Positions 41,845 through 50,665 of a DNA stretch of 64,000 nt are shown here, piece after piece. Each line of letters opens with the position of its first letter. Within the stretch, counting starts at the first letter, position 1. Below the pieces are notes generated by a model. That model did not search any database and had not been told where the DNA came from. It worked only from the letters and a program-made list of their open reading frames with translations. Source of the DNA: Vibrio sp. VB16 (GTDB taxonomy: Bacteria > Pseudomonadota > Gammaproteobacteria > Enterobacterales > Vibrionaceae); the NCBI RefSeq assembly GCF_015594925.2, contig NZ_CP087590.1, positions 1,178,001-1,242,000 of the forward strand. The letters run 5' to 3'. A program made the translations under genes and the position numbers.

Positions 41845-42936
41845 ATGAAGAAATTTAAAATATTTGGTTTAGGAGCTTTATTTATGACAGTTGTAACGAT
41901 TGGCGCGTGTGTAACCGGTACTGGTGCGACTCAAAATGAAGGAAAGTTCGTAAATACGGAAATCAAATACAACCCGTCTCTAGGGAACATCTGGGACATC
42001 ATAGTTGAACGTTTTAATACAAAACGGACCGCAGCGGAGCCAGCAGGTGAGATTCCATTGAAAACAATATCGCAGGCTCAACTACAGATCATTGATGAGG
42101 ATGCCATTTATCGCTTGGGGCACTCAACCATCTTAATGAGCCTAAATGGTGAGTATGTCATGACTGATCCGGTATTCAGCGAAAGAGCATCACCAGTGCA
42201 ATGGGCGGGGCCTAAGCGGTTTCATCCAACCCCCATTTCTATTGAAGATCTACCAAATATTAAAGTGGTGATTATCAGTCATGATCATTATGACCATTTG
42301 GACAAAGCGGCAATCAAAAAATTAGCGAACAAGGTCGAGCATTTTGTTACCCCTCTAAAAGTGGGAGACTACCTTATCGATTGGGGTGTTGACGAATCCA
42401 AAGTAACCCAATTGGACTGGTGGCAAGACGTGCAGATTGGCAATATTCATCTTGTTGCGACACCTGCTCAACACTTCTCTGGTCGAAGTCTGTTTGATCG
42501 GGATGAAACATTGTGGGCAAGTTGGGTAATCCAAAGCGACAAACACAATTTATTCTTTAGTGGAGATGGCGGTTATTTTAATGGTTTCAAAGAGATTGGT
42601 GAAAAATACGGTCCGTTTGATATCACTATGATAGAGACGGGAGCTTATAATGACTTGTGGGCAGATATTCATATGCTGCCTGAACATAGCATGCAGGCAC
42701 ACCTGGATCTCAAAGGCAAAGCGATGTTGCCAATCCACAATGGCACCTTTGATCTCTCAATGCATGACTGGTTTGAACCGTTTGAGCGAATTACAAGATT
42801 AGCGAAGAAAAATAACGTTAACCTATTAACGCCCGTGTTTGGTGATGCTATTGAGCTCGACAATCCGGTTAGCAACTATGCATGGTGGCGTGAAGCCCAA
42901 GAGACGAGAGAGTCCGCGTTAGCGCTACAAGAGTAA
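41845..42936 (+). CDS. Metallo-beta-lactamase-fold hydrolase, probable lipoprotein
   Basis: About 363 residues. The N terminus (MKKFKIFGLGALFMTVVTIGAC) looks like a lipoprotein signal with Cys22. The catalytic domain has DxH-rich metal site ISHDHYDHLD (145-152), PAQHFSGRSLFDRDETLWASWV and SGDGGYF, as in the UlaG/NAPE-PLD-like branch of the MBL superfamily. These act on phosphodiester or lactone bonds; the substrate here is unknown. ATG 41845 is preferred over the TTG four codons earlier. It is regulated by the divergent TetR protein, and a 9-bp hairpin follows. Confidence 0.88.
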   Translation: MKKFKIFGLGALFMTVVTIGACVTGTGATQNEGKFVNTEIKYNPSLGNIWDIIVERFNTKRTAAEPAGEIPLKTISQAQLQIIDEDAIYRLGHSTILMSLNGEYVMTDPVFSERASPVQWAGPKRFHPTPISIEDLPNIKVVIISHDHYDHLDKAAIKKLANKVEHFVTPLKVGDYLIDWGVDESKVTQLDWWQDVQIGNIHLVATPAQHFSGRSLFDRDETLWASWVIQSDKHNLFFSGDGGYFNGFKEIGEKYGPFDITMIETGAYNDLWADIHMLPEHSMQAHLDLKGKAMLPIHNGTFDLSMHDWFEPFERITRLAKKNNVNLLTPVFGDAIELDNPVSNYAWWREAQETRESALALQE

Positions 42937-42952
42937 TAAAATACGTGGGTCG

Positions 42953-42986
42953 CTGCTTTGCCAGACTCTATAGCTAAGCAAAGCAG
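42953..42986. terminator. Hairpin after the metallo-hydrolase gene
   Basis: CTGCTTTGC (42953-42961) pairs with GCAAAGCAG (42978-42986), a perfect 9-bp stem with a 16-nt loop. No U-run; probable terminator or 3' stabiliser between convergent genes. Confidence 0.6.
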
Positions 42987-43055
42987 TGATTGCTGTATCA
43001 GGATCGCTATTAACGACGATGACGCGTTAATTCGAATTGATGGTTATTCGACATT

Positions 43056-43679
43056 TTATTCGATAGAAAGTGTATAGATTGTCGATGTTATTGCTAAGGC
43101 GATCATCAGTATCACCAAGGCTCTTCTATTTGAAGCTAAATTTATTTTGGTTACCATGTTTTCCTGATAGCCAGTAAACATTGCTTTGAGGAGGGGTTTT
43201 TTACGCCATTTATAAATAATAATGGCCAGCACGTGTAGCCCTACAAGCAAAAATATTCCATTAACGAGGTTTTCATGTATGAGAACGCATACGTCAAATA
43301 TGTCATCGTTAAGCCAGATTTCTGAACCGGGTAAGGGGTCCAACATCCCAGATAGAGCAAGACCAGTCAGCGCTTGAATCAATAGTGTACCAATCATGGC
43401 GATGACCATATAACCACCCGCAGGGTTATGGCCTGGTTGTTCTGAATGTTGTCCGTTTAGGTATTGAACGACCGTTTTTGGCGATCGGATAAATCGTGAG
43501 AAACGACTTGTATCACTTCCGAAAAAGCCCCAAATAATACGCCATATGAGCAGAGTAAAAAGGGCTAAACCAAAGTAAACGTGTGGACCTTGTTCCGTGA
43601 GACCGCTAAAGGCCAACCCAGCGAATAGTAGCGCCTGAATCCAATGGTATAAACGTGTCGGTAAGTCCCAAACTTTCAT
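43056..43679 (-). CDS. Cytochrome b561-type membrane subunit
   Basis: 207 residues, four membrane segments. Starts MKVWDLPTRLYHWIQALL, the Ni/Fe-hydrogenase-like b561 pattern, with heme-ligand histidines in LYHW, in CVLIHENLVNG and in LLVGLHVLAIII. ATG 43679 has AAGGA 6 nt upstream. It transfers electrons between quinone and periplasmic partners; the divergent cytochrome c' gene makes that protein the likely partner. Short 162-bp (to 43706) intergenic region contains three 18-bp repeats. Confidence 0.9.
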   Translation of the reverse strand: MKVWDLPTRLYHWIQALLFAGLAFSGLTEQGPHVYFGLALFTLLIWRIIWGFFGSDTSRFSRFIRSPKTVVQYLNGQHSEQPGHNPAGGYMVIAMIGTLLIQALTGLALSGMLDPLPGSEIWLNDDIFDVCVLIHENLVNGIFLLVGLHVLAIIIYKWRKKPLLKAMFTGYQENMVTKINLASNRRALVILMIALAITSTIYTLSIE

Positions 43680-43750
43680 GTCCCGTCCTTGTAGGTAGTT
43701 TGCCATTCCTCATTATACAATCTGATTCACCGAAGAGTAATGGGTATTGC

Positions 43751-43800
43751 AACTATTTACATAACAAACACTACTTACGTAATAACCACTATTTACTTAA
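43751..43800. repeat. Three 18-bp iterated repeats in cytochrome b561/c' promoter
   Basis: AACTATTTACATAA (43751), CACTACTTACGTAA (43769) and CACTATTTACTTAA (43787) start exactly 18 bp apart with consensus MACTAYTTACNTAA. They sit in the divergent promoter between cytochrome b561 and cytochrome c', so they are probable binding sites of a shared regulator. Confidence 0.7.
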
Positions 43801-43868
43801 GCCTTATTATTGTGTAACTATGCTCAAATAATAAACAGCTCTCATATGAGCGACATGGAGGAAGTAAA

Positions 43869-44300
43869 ATGAAAAAGCAATTAGTAAGCCTATTTATGCT
43901 CATTTCGGTTTCGGCTAGTGCAGCAACGTTTGAAGCGGAAATAGAGGCTCGTCAGGATGCATATTCAGGTATCAAAGACAATGTCGAAGCGGTTGGCGGC
44001 ATGCTCGAAAGTGGTCAATTTGATTACGCTGAGTTTGAGAGACTGGGAGAGGCACTAACCAAGCACTCATCAAGCTTAAAAACGTTGTTTCCAGAAGGAA
44101 GCCAGGAAGGTAGTAATGCCAAAAAGGCGGTATGGAAGAATTTTGAGAAATTCTCAACGAATCTAGATAAACTGGATCAAGGCTTTCAAGATTTCTATGC
44201 GGCAGCGAAGGTACAAGATCAGGCCGCTCTCGTAGCTGGATTTAAAGATGCGACGGGCACCTGTAAAGGCTGTCATCGTAAGTTCCGCAATAAGAAATAA
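43869..44300 (+). CDS. Cytochrome c' (class II c-type cytochrome)
   Basis: 143 residues: signal peptide (MKKQLVSLFMLISVSASAA) and a four-helix bundle with the heme motif CKGCH (Cys132-His136) near the C terminus, as in cytochromes c'. Lysine-rich tail. These periplasmic proteins bind NO and CO and help NO tolerance. GGAGGAAGTAAA precedes the ATG. Divergent from cytochrome b561, which likely reduces it; nnrS lies 3.5 kb upstream. Confidence 0.92.
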   Translation: MKKQLVSLFMLISVSASAATFEAEIEARQDAYSGIKDNVEAVGGMLESGQFDYAEFERLGEALTKHSSSLKTLFPEGSQEGSNAKKAVWKNFEKFSTNLDKLDQGFQDFYAAAKVQDQAALVAGFKDATGTCKGCHRKFRNKK

Positions 44301-44318
44301 AGTTAAATAGGGTTCTAC

Positions 44319-45788
44319 TCATAGACTGAGATAAATCTGTCTGAGTTGTGCAATAAGTGGTTCAATTTTATTACTTTGTACATTGCCATAGCCGAGAACC
44401 AGAGCATTCCAGTCGCGCTGATTGGTGTGTTTTTCATAATAAGATAGGGGTCTAACCGTGATCCCTTTTTTCGCTGCCGCTTCAACCACTTGATTTTCGC
44501 TAGGTGAACCCTGCCAACGAACGGTGGTGTGTAGCCCAGCCTCCTGACTGATCACTTGCCATTCTCGCCCAAAATGTTGCGTGAGTGCGTCTCGTAATAA
44601 AATAGATTTTTGTTGATAGATTTTTCGCATTCGTCTTAGATGACGAAGAAAATGCCCTTCAGAGATAAAGTCTGCCAAAGCGGCCTGGCTATGTATTGCG
44701 GTATTGCCTGCCATCGCATCTTTTATCTTTAAACATACCTCGACTAAACCTTCCGGTACCACCATGTAGCCAATCCTTAAGCCGTTAAACATTGTTTTAC
44801 TCAACGACCCGACGTAAATACAACGATCTGAAAACCCAGATTGTGCAGACAACCCTTGAAGTGACGTATAGGGTCTATGAGCAAATTGGAACTCGCTATC
44901 ATAATCGTCTTCGATAACCCAAGCTTGGTTCACCTCTGCCCACTGCAATATTTGTAATCGTTGCTCTGTATTTAGACTTGTTCCCATTGGGTATTGGTTG
45001 CTGGGCGTTAAGTAAACGGCCGCCGCCTTGTGTTTTAACAATGAGGCAATATTGAGTCCCAATAGTGGGTCGACTGATACTGAAACCGTTTTAATACGAT
45101 AAAGGTTCAGCACTTTACGCATCTGTGAGTATCCTGGTTCTTCCATTAACACCGTTTGATTTGGCTCTAGAGTCGCTAGCGTTGCGATGGACAGTGCTTG
45201 CTGCGCGCCTGAGGTGACGATGATTCGGTTAGGATGACAAGAAACAGAGCGGCTTGATTGTAGATAATGGCTGAGTGCTTCACGCAACGGGAAATAACCT
45301 TGTATATCACCCATTCCTGACAATGAATCTCGGTGAATATGCCTCTGTAGCAATCTTTGCCATTTGGTATATGGGAATTCAGCGAGGTCAGGTATACCGG
45401 GAGAAAATGGTCGATTTAGATAAAGTGATCGTTGTGTATCGAATGGGGGCACAACAGTGCTTTCTTTATTGATTACGTCGGATCTGTCTGGTCGTTCGGA
45501 TTGGCTGACAACGATCTTCAGAAAATGCTCGGGGATAGATACCGCTACGAAAAACCCTGAACCTTTTCGGCTTTGCAAGTATCCCTCTGCAACAAGCTGT
45601 TCGTATGCACTGGTGACCGTATTTCGACTCAGTGTAAGCTCTTCTGCCATCTTTCTGGTAGAGGGTAACTTTTGTTCTCTTTTCCAATGCCCATTGATTA
45701 TTTTTTGCTGAATGGCGTCAAATAATGTTTGTTGAAGTGAAGAACTTTGCTTAGACAGGAAAAGGTCGCCGACGTCGATCAAATTCAT
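44319..45788 (-). CDS. MocR/PdxR-type regulator (GntR HTH plus aminotransferase domain)
   Basis: 489 residues. N-terminal GntR winged helix (LFDAIQQKIINGHWKREQKLPSTRKMAEELTLSRNTVTSAYEQL) and a fold-type I PLP domain with VTSGAQQALSIATLATLEP, EDDYDSEFQF and the PLP lysine in YVGSLSKTMFNGLRIGYM. Such proteins sense PLP or amino acids and control pdxST or related genes. It is divergent from a PNPOx-like flavoprotein gene, its most likely target; inverted TTGGCTC/GAGCCAA elements flank that promoter. Confidence 0.94.
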   Translation of the reverse strand: MNLIDVGDLFLSKQSSSLQQTLFDAIQQKIINGHWKREQKLPSTRKMAEELTLSRNTVTSAYEQLVAEGYLQSRKGSGFFVAVSIPEHFLKIVVSQSERPDRSDVINKESTVVPPFDTQRSLYLNRPFSPGIPDLAEFPYTKWQRLLQRHIHRDSLSGMGDIQGYFPLREALSHYLQSSRSVSCHPNRIIVTSGAQQALSIATLATLEPNQTVLMEEPGYSQMRKVLNLYRIKTVSVSVDPLLGLNIASLLKHKAAAVYLTPSNQYPMGTSLNTEQRLQILQWAEVNQAWVIEDDYDSEFQFAHRPYTSLQGLSAQSGFSDRCIYVGSLSKTMFNGLRIGYMVVPEGLVEVCLKIKDAMAGNTAIHSQAALADFISEGHFLRHLRRMRKIYQQKSILLRDALTQHFGREWQVISQEAGLHTTVRWQGSPSENQVVEAAAKKGITVRPLSYYEKHTNQRDWNALVLGYGNVQSNKIEPLIAQLRQIYLSL

Positions 45789-45813
45789 AACTGGCCCTTT
45801 GGTTTATTTAAAA

Positions 45814-45887
45814 TTGGCTCTAATTAAGATACCAGTTTGATTGTATATTGTAAAAACACCAGATAAAAAGATTAAACTAGGAGCCAA
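45814..45887. promoter_or_regulatory. MocR / PNPOx-like divergent promoter with inverted repeat
   Basis: TTGGCTC (45814-45820) and GAGCCAA (45881-45887) are complementary over 7 bp and bracket the 60-bp core of the divergent promoter. The right copy overlaps the AGGAG ribosome binding site of the flavoprotein gene. A regulator bound there could block translation start or transcription; inferred only. Confidence 0.4.
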
Positions 45888-45890
45888 ATA

Positions 45891-46556
45891 ATGCTTTCAA
45901 AAACAGAACGAACAGCGATCAAAAAGGGCGCGCATAAAGCGTGCGATGACGAAACTAAGTTGCATCAAATAATTGATGAAAGTTTGCTCGCTCATGTCGC
46001 TATTGTGGAGAAGGGAGTGCCTATCGTTATTCCTATGTTGGCTTGGAGAGTCGATGATCATATCTATATCCACGGTGCGAACAATAGCCGTCTACTCAGG
46101 GCGTTGAAAAATGGCGTAGAAACGAGTTTGACCTTTACACTGTTTGATGGCTGGGTACTGGCTCGATCGGCAATGCATCATAGCGCACACTATCGAAGTG
46201 CGGTGGTATTTGGTCGGTTTGAACAGATAAGTGAAAATGGCGAAAAAGACCGTATATTGAACCACTTTGTTGAACAAATAGCCCCTAATCGTACCTGTGA
46301 AGTCCGTTTAGGTAATCAAAAAGAGTTGTCTGCGACACTGCTATTGAGAATGCCATTATCAGAAACCTCAGTAAAAATTGGTAACCATGGTGTTAACGAT
46401 GATATGGCGGACTTGGATAGACCAGTATGGGCGGGTGTTTTGCCTTATAGAACAGTTATCGGGCCTCTTGAACCTGTGGCCGATCTCGGCGAAGGCATTG
46501 CGACGCCTGATTATTCTTCAGCTTACGGTGACCGTTGGTGCCGTTCAAATGAGTAA
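45891..46556 (+). CDS. Pyridoxamine 5'-phosphate oxidase-like FMN-binding protein
   Basis: 221 residues of the PNPOx split-barrel family: a beta-barrel core with LLAHVAIVEKGVPIVIPMLAWRVDDHIYIHGANNSRLLRAL, then TLFDGWVLARSAMHHSAHYRSAVVFGRFEQI and the late DRPVWAGVLPYRTVIGPLEPV. This pattern resembles heme- or FMN-binding general stress split-barrels, not a classic pdxH. AGGAGCC precedes the ATG. Divergent from MocR. Catalytic role uncertain. Confidence 0.88.
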   Translation: MLSKTERTAIKKGAHKACDDETKLHQIIDESLLAHVAIVEKGVPIVIPMLAWRVDDHIYIHGANNSRLLRALKNGVETSLTFTLFDGWVLARSAMHHSAHYRSAVVFGRFEQISENGEKDRILNHFVEQIAPNRTCEVRLGNQKELSATLLLRMPLSETSVKIGNHGVNDDMADLDRPVWAGVLPYRTVIGPLEPVADLGEGIATPDYSSAYGDRWCRSNE

Positions 46557-46668
46557 GTGATTGTTCGAGAACAGTTGCTATCTATGTTTAATACGATACA
46601 TTTAACGGCATAAAATGTTTTTTAGTCGAATTAAATCTGTAAACAATAGATAGAAATCAAGGAAGATA

Positions 46669-47643
46669 ATGAGCACAATTCTCGATTGTATACGAACCGT
46701 AGGTAAAGGTGAAAGGGGACGAAAACCTCTTAATTTTGAGCAAGCTTATCAAGTCATGGATGAGTATCTCGATGGCAAAATTGGTGACGACCAGATGGCT
46801 ATGTTGATGATGCTTATTCGAGTTCAAAATGAAACTCATGACGAAATTGCTGGATTTGTTAAGGCGTTCCAAACGAGGATGCCAGATATTGGTGCTGATA
46901 TCGACTGGCCTTGCTATGCTGGAAAAAGAGCAAGCGCAGGAAAACCTTGGCACATTATCGCCGCTAAAATACTCGCCGAGAATGGTTACAAAGTGTTAGT
47001 GCATGGACACTTAGAAGAAACTTCGATTCGTGAACACGCTCGTTATTACATTGATGCGCTTGATATTCCAATGGCACATGATGTGAAGCAAGCAAAAGAG
47101 ATGATTGAGCAGCACAATATTGTTTATCTACCTCTAGCCAGTTTTGCTCCTCAAGTGGTGACTATGTTGGATTGGAAAAATCGGTATGGTTTACGAACAC
47201 CAATCAATACGGTAGTTAGAGCGCTTAATCCTGGCAACGCAAGATACGGTATTAGGGGTAGCTTTCACCCAGGGTTCCAAAAACTGCATGCAGAAGTAGA
47301 GCACGCGGTAGGTCTGAGTAAGCACGCGGTCATCTCTTTTAAAGGTCAGTCCGGTGAGTCAGAATACAATCCTAAGGTGAGCCAAACGGTTTGGAGAAGT
47401 GATAGCAAAGGAGTGACTTCGCACTACTGGCCAGAAACAATGGCCTCAGATCTCCCCTTACCTAAAGAGCCACTGTTAGGGACGGATTTAAGCGATCACA
47501 ATATGATGGCAAATACGGTTGTCGCGACGTTATGTGCCGTATTGTTCGCGAAGGTAAATGATAGAGAGAAAGCCTATGAACTCGCCTACGCATTATGGAG
47601 TGACTGGGTAGTGAATAGCCCATACAGTACTGGCATTCGTTGA
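46669..47643 (+). CDS. ybiB: YbiB/TrpD2 family nucleic-acid-binding protein
   Basis: 324 residues similar in fold to anthranilate phosphoribosyltransferase but lacking its substrate motif; E. coli YbiB (about 320 residues) binds nucleic acids and is LexA-regulated. Seen: LNFEQAYQVMDEYLDGKIGDDQMAMLMMLIRVQNETHDEIAGF, GYKVLVHGHLEE, RTPINTVVRALNPGNARYGIRGSFHPGFQKLHAEV and ISFKGQSGESEYNP. AAGGAAGATA precedes the ATG. No LexA box was recognised upstream. Single gene. Confidence 0.92.
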   Translation: MSTILDCIRTVGKGERGRKPLNFEQAYQVMDEYLDGKIGDDQMAMLMMLIRVQNETHDEIAGFVKAFQTRMPDIGADIDWPCYAGKRASAGKPWHIIAAKILAENGYKVLVHGHLEETSIREHARYYIDALDIPMAHDVKQAKEMIEQHNIVYLPLASFAPQVVTMLDWKNRYGLRTPINTVVRALNPGNARYGIRGSFHPGFQKLHAEVEHAVGLSKHAVISFKGQSGESEYNPKVSQTVWRSDSKGVTSHYWPETMASDLPLPKEPLLGTDLSDHNMMANTVVATLCAVLFAKVNDREKAYELAYALWSDWVVNSPYSTGIR

Positions 47644-47711
47644 CCTGGTTGCTTTTAAACCTAAAAATAATGAAATTCTAATTATCCGCTTTCTGTGATT
47701 CGATGAAACCT

Positions 47712-47750
47712 CTCTGTTTATGTAATACGTGATGCCGTATATAAACAGAG
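47712..47750. terminator. Extended hairpin after ybiB
   Basis: CTCTGTTTAT (47712-47721) pairs perfectly with ATAAACAGAG (47741-47750); the loop itself contains ACG/CGT, allowing a cruciform-like fold. Possible terminator of ybiB, without a clean U-run. Confidence 0.6.
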
Positions 47751-47924
47751 GGTTCCTACACAATTCTCATTTTCTACTCTATTTTTCTCTGTTCTGTTAA
47801 GCATGCCTACTTCTATGTAGGGCTATTCCTAAACGTCCTTTGATGCCTATTTTCAATGATATTATTTTTCTCGTAAAAAGAGTCTATATATCATTTTAAA
47901 TTAACATTGAAGACACCTATTATT

Positions 47925-48773
47925 ATGCTGAATACTTTAAATGAACGGACTAAACCGCACAACGATACGGCTGTCGACTCTCCTATTGCCTTAATCGGCG
48001 ATGACGTATTGTTAGTCTTGGCATTGTTACCGTTAATCATTTCGTTTTTTTATGCGATGTATAGGCATACCAATAAACCGCGAGAGGTTGCACAACGTGA
48101 ACTTGCCTTGACGAAGACAAAACAGGAGATATTTGATCTACAAAAAAATATATTAACCATGATGGGGAAAGCCATTGAGTGTCGATCGGGAGAAACAGGA
48201 AGCCATGTTAAACGAGTCGCTCAACTGTCTTGTTACGTCGGCAAGCTTTATGGATTAAATGACGCTGAATGCGAGGTATTAAAAGTCATTAGCCCTATGC
48301 ATGATATTGGAAAAATATCGATCAGCGAAAAGATATTGGATAAACCCGGTAAGCTCAATCATGACGAGTTTGAAGAGATGAAACGTCATACTACAGAGGG
48401 CTATAAGCTCCTTTCTTCAGGTCGTGGCTACTTAATGGAGATGGCTGCTATAGTGGCTCATGAGCACCATGAGAAATGGGATGGTTCTGGGTACCCTAAT
48501 GGAAAGGTGGCTGAAGAAATACATATATATGGACGAGTTACCGCCATCGTAGATGTTATTGACGCACTGTTGAGTCAACGCCCTTACAAAGAGCCATGGT
48601 CTGTGGATCAAGTTAAAAAATTACTTAGAAACGAGTCAGGTAAACATTTTCAGCCTGAATTGGTTGATCTAATATTGGCGCATTTCTCAATTATTATTGA
48701 TCTAAGAAATGCCGCAATGACGAAAAACGAACTGCGACAGAATAACATGTCAGAACTTGACGGAAATGGTTGA
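47925..48773 (+). CDS. Membrane HD-GYP domain c-di-GMP phosphodiesterase
   Basis: About 282 residues from ATG 47925. A single hydrophobic segment (about 27-46, DDVLLVLALLPLIISFFYAMY) anchors it, a short coiled stretch follows, then the HD-GYP domain: MHDIGK (His126, Asp127) and HHEKWDGSGYP (181-191). HD-GYP proteins degrade cyclic di-GMP. No other domain, so the sensor, if any, is the short N terminus. It sits between ybiB and a DUF481 gene. The catalytic set is intact. Confidence 0.9.
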   Translation: MLNTLNERTKPHNDTAVDSPIALIGDDVLLVLALLPLIISFFYAMYRHTNKPREVAQRELALTKTKQEIFDLQKNILTMMGKAIECRSGETGSHVKRVAQLSCYVGKLYGLNDAECEVLKVISPMHDIGKISISEKILDKPGKLNHDEFEEMKRHTTEGYKLLSSGRGYLMEMAAIVAHEHHEKWDGSGYPNGKVAEEIHIYGRVTAIVDVIDALLSQRPYKEPWSVDQVKKLLRNESGKHFQPELVDLILAHFSIIIDLRNAAMTKNELRQNNMSELDGNG

Positions 48774-48952
48774 TGGCTATTTAGTGTTGCTGCCAAATTC
48801 GCTATCCTGCGAGAAAAGTAATACAACAGATATTTTGATGATGCACCCCATAGAATCAACCTAAACTGTTAAATTATATTGATGGATCAATTATGCTAGT
48901 CGAAGGGTTTTTACAGACGATTCGTTGATTCAATTTAGGGTTAAGGGCAGGG

Positions 48953-50068
48953 ATGCAAAATAGAGTTAAAGTTTTTCTACTGTTAGGATTGTTGGTAATA
49001 CTCCCGAAAACGGCCGTTAGCTCAAATGAAATAATGCCTTCACCATGGAAGGTGGATATTCCGAGCGTACCAATTAAATACGATTGGGTTCTTCTAAGGA
49101 AAGGAGAGTTATTTGCAGGTGACTTGATTGCTATGTACCAAGAAGAGATTGAGTTTGATAGCGATGAAGTGGGGTTTGTTGATATCGAGATGAAAGATAT
49201 TAGGGAGCTACGAACCAAGCAAAAGATGAGAGTGCGTTTTAAAGATGGAATCATTAGAGATGGTCAGCTATGGCTAACGGATTCCACTTTGACCTTTATC
49301 GACCTTCCCGACAAAGCCTACCCAAGAGATATGATTCTCTCTATATCCCCTTCCGAGAATAGCGAACAAAGCCTTTGGGATGGAGAGCTTGGTGCTGGAC
49401 TAAAATACAAAAGCGGCAATTCAGAAAGCCTAGATTATAGTTTTAGTGCGAAAGCTCGGTATCTCTCAGCTCATGGCCGTTTTCTATTTAATTATCGAGG
49501 GGTTGTGTCAGAAAGTGCAAATAATGATTCTGATAGTAGAGAAAAAACAGAAGACAATCACAGGTTAAATGGATCCTTTGATCTGTATTACTCCGAGCAA
49601 GTTTATTTTCGGCTTCCGACTTATGAACTCTATATCGATGAATTTAAGAACATAGACGCGCAGACGACACTCGGTGTCTCAATGGGCTACGAAGTGTTCG
49701 ATACAAGTGATGTAGAATTGGTTGTTTACGCAGGGTTTAGCGTATTACATACAAAATACAACAGTGTTGAGGTGGGTGAAAAGAAGAACAATCTTTCACC
49801 AGTGTTTGCGTTTGGAATGGACTACGAATTAGATATCACTAAAGATCTTGAATACTTTTTTATCTACGACGGTAAGGTGGTAAATCAAGAATCAGGGCGA
49901 TTTATACAACACCTAGAGACCGGTATCGAAATAGAGTTAATCGATGACATCGATCTAGAAATCGCCGCCATTATAGACAATACCTATAGCCCTGTTGCGA
50001 ACGAAGAGGGGCGTAAACCTGAAAACACCGACCTGTTGATGGTAATAGAGATCGAATACAATTTCTAG
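48953..50068 (+). CDS. DUF481 family outer-membrane protein
   Basis: 371 residues: signal peptide (MQNRVKVFLLLGLLVILPKTAVS), an N-terminal segment with KGELFAGDLIAMY and IEMKDIRELRTK (small beta-rich module), and a C-terminal DUF481 beta-barrel (WDGELGAGLKYKSGNSESLDYSFSAKARYLS) ending IEIEYNF with a terminal aromatic. YdiY-like proteins of E. coli are acid-inducible, but function is undefined. AAGGGCAGGG precedes the ATG. Confidence 0.85.
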   Translation: MQNRVKVFLLLGLLVILPKTAVSSNEIMPSPWKVDIPSVPIKYDWVLLRKGELFAGDLIAMYQEEIEFDSDEVGFVDIEMKDIRELRTKQKMRVRFKDGIIRDGQLWLTDSTLTFIDLPDKAYPRDMILSISPSENSEQSLWDGELGAGLKYKSGNSESLDYSFSAKARYLSAHGRFLFNYRGVVSESANNDSDSREKTEDNHRLNGSFDLYYSEQVYFRLPTYELYIDEFKNIDAQTTLGVSMGYEVFDTSDVELVVYAGFSVLHTKYNSVEVGEKKNNLSPVFAFGMDYELDITKDLEYFFIYDGKVVNQESGRFIQHLETGIEIELIDDIDLEIAAIIDNTYSPVANEEGRKPENTDLLMVIEIEYNF

Positions 50069-50070
50069 AA

Positions 50071-50658
50071 TCAGTTCTTTCTAGCGATGCCATCCCAAAA
50101 TAGAGTAAAGGTAGCAACCGTTAACTCATCAAATTGAGACGGAGGTTGGCTCGTCAGATAGCGTGCACTTGATAGAAATTGGCTGTGGCACCAGTCAGTA
50201 AGAAGTTCCTCTGAATAGGGTTTAAATATCGACTGCTGCACACCTGCTTCAATTAATTGATATAGGAAGCTGAGTAGGCTTCTAACCTTTGTTTGTCCAA
50301 GGAGCTTGTTGACTTGCTGCAGTTGAGAGAAGGCTAAGAATAACTGTAATTTATCAGGGTGATTTACTGCCCATTCTAGACCTGCAAACCAGATAGCTTT
50401 TGCTTGGTTTTTTATATCCGCTTCCAAAGCAGTGGTGAGGACGGCTTTGTTTTGTAATACAGAATCGGCAAATTCTTGCTTCACGGTGATGAGAAGTTCT
50501 TCTAACAACGCGTTTTTTGTAGCGAAATGATGAAAAAGCGTGCCAGTGGCAACGCCAGCTTGTTTAGCAATACTCGCTGTAGATACAGAATAGAACCCGC
50601 GCTCTACAAAGAGTGATAACGCGGTATCAAGTATTTTTTGGCGTTTGTCAGGTTTCAT
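50071..50658 (-). CDS. TetR family regulator
   Basis: 195 residues. HTH at the start (KRQKILDTALSLFVERGFYSVSTASIAKQAGVATGTLFHHFATKNALLEEL) and a C-terminal dimerisation/ligand domain. ATG 50658 is preferred, preceded by AAGGTAGGGTGATT in the end of the aldehyde dehydrogenase gene; a codon two earlier is also open. The gene follows aldehyde dehydrogenase on the same strand and is coupled to it, an autoregulated pair whose operator lies upstream of the dehydrogenase. Confidence 0.92.
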   Translation of the reverse strand: MKPDKRQKILDTALSLFVERGFYSVSTASIAKQAGVATGTLFHHFATKNALLEELLITVKQEFADSVLQNKAVLTTALEADIKNQAKAIWFAGLEWAVNHPDKLQLFLAFSQLQQVNKLLGQTKVRSLLSFLYQLIEAGVQQSIFKPYSEELLTDWCHSQFLSSARYLTSQPPSQFDELTVATFTLFWDGIARKN

Positions 50659-50665
50659 AATCACC

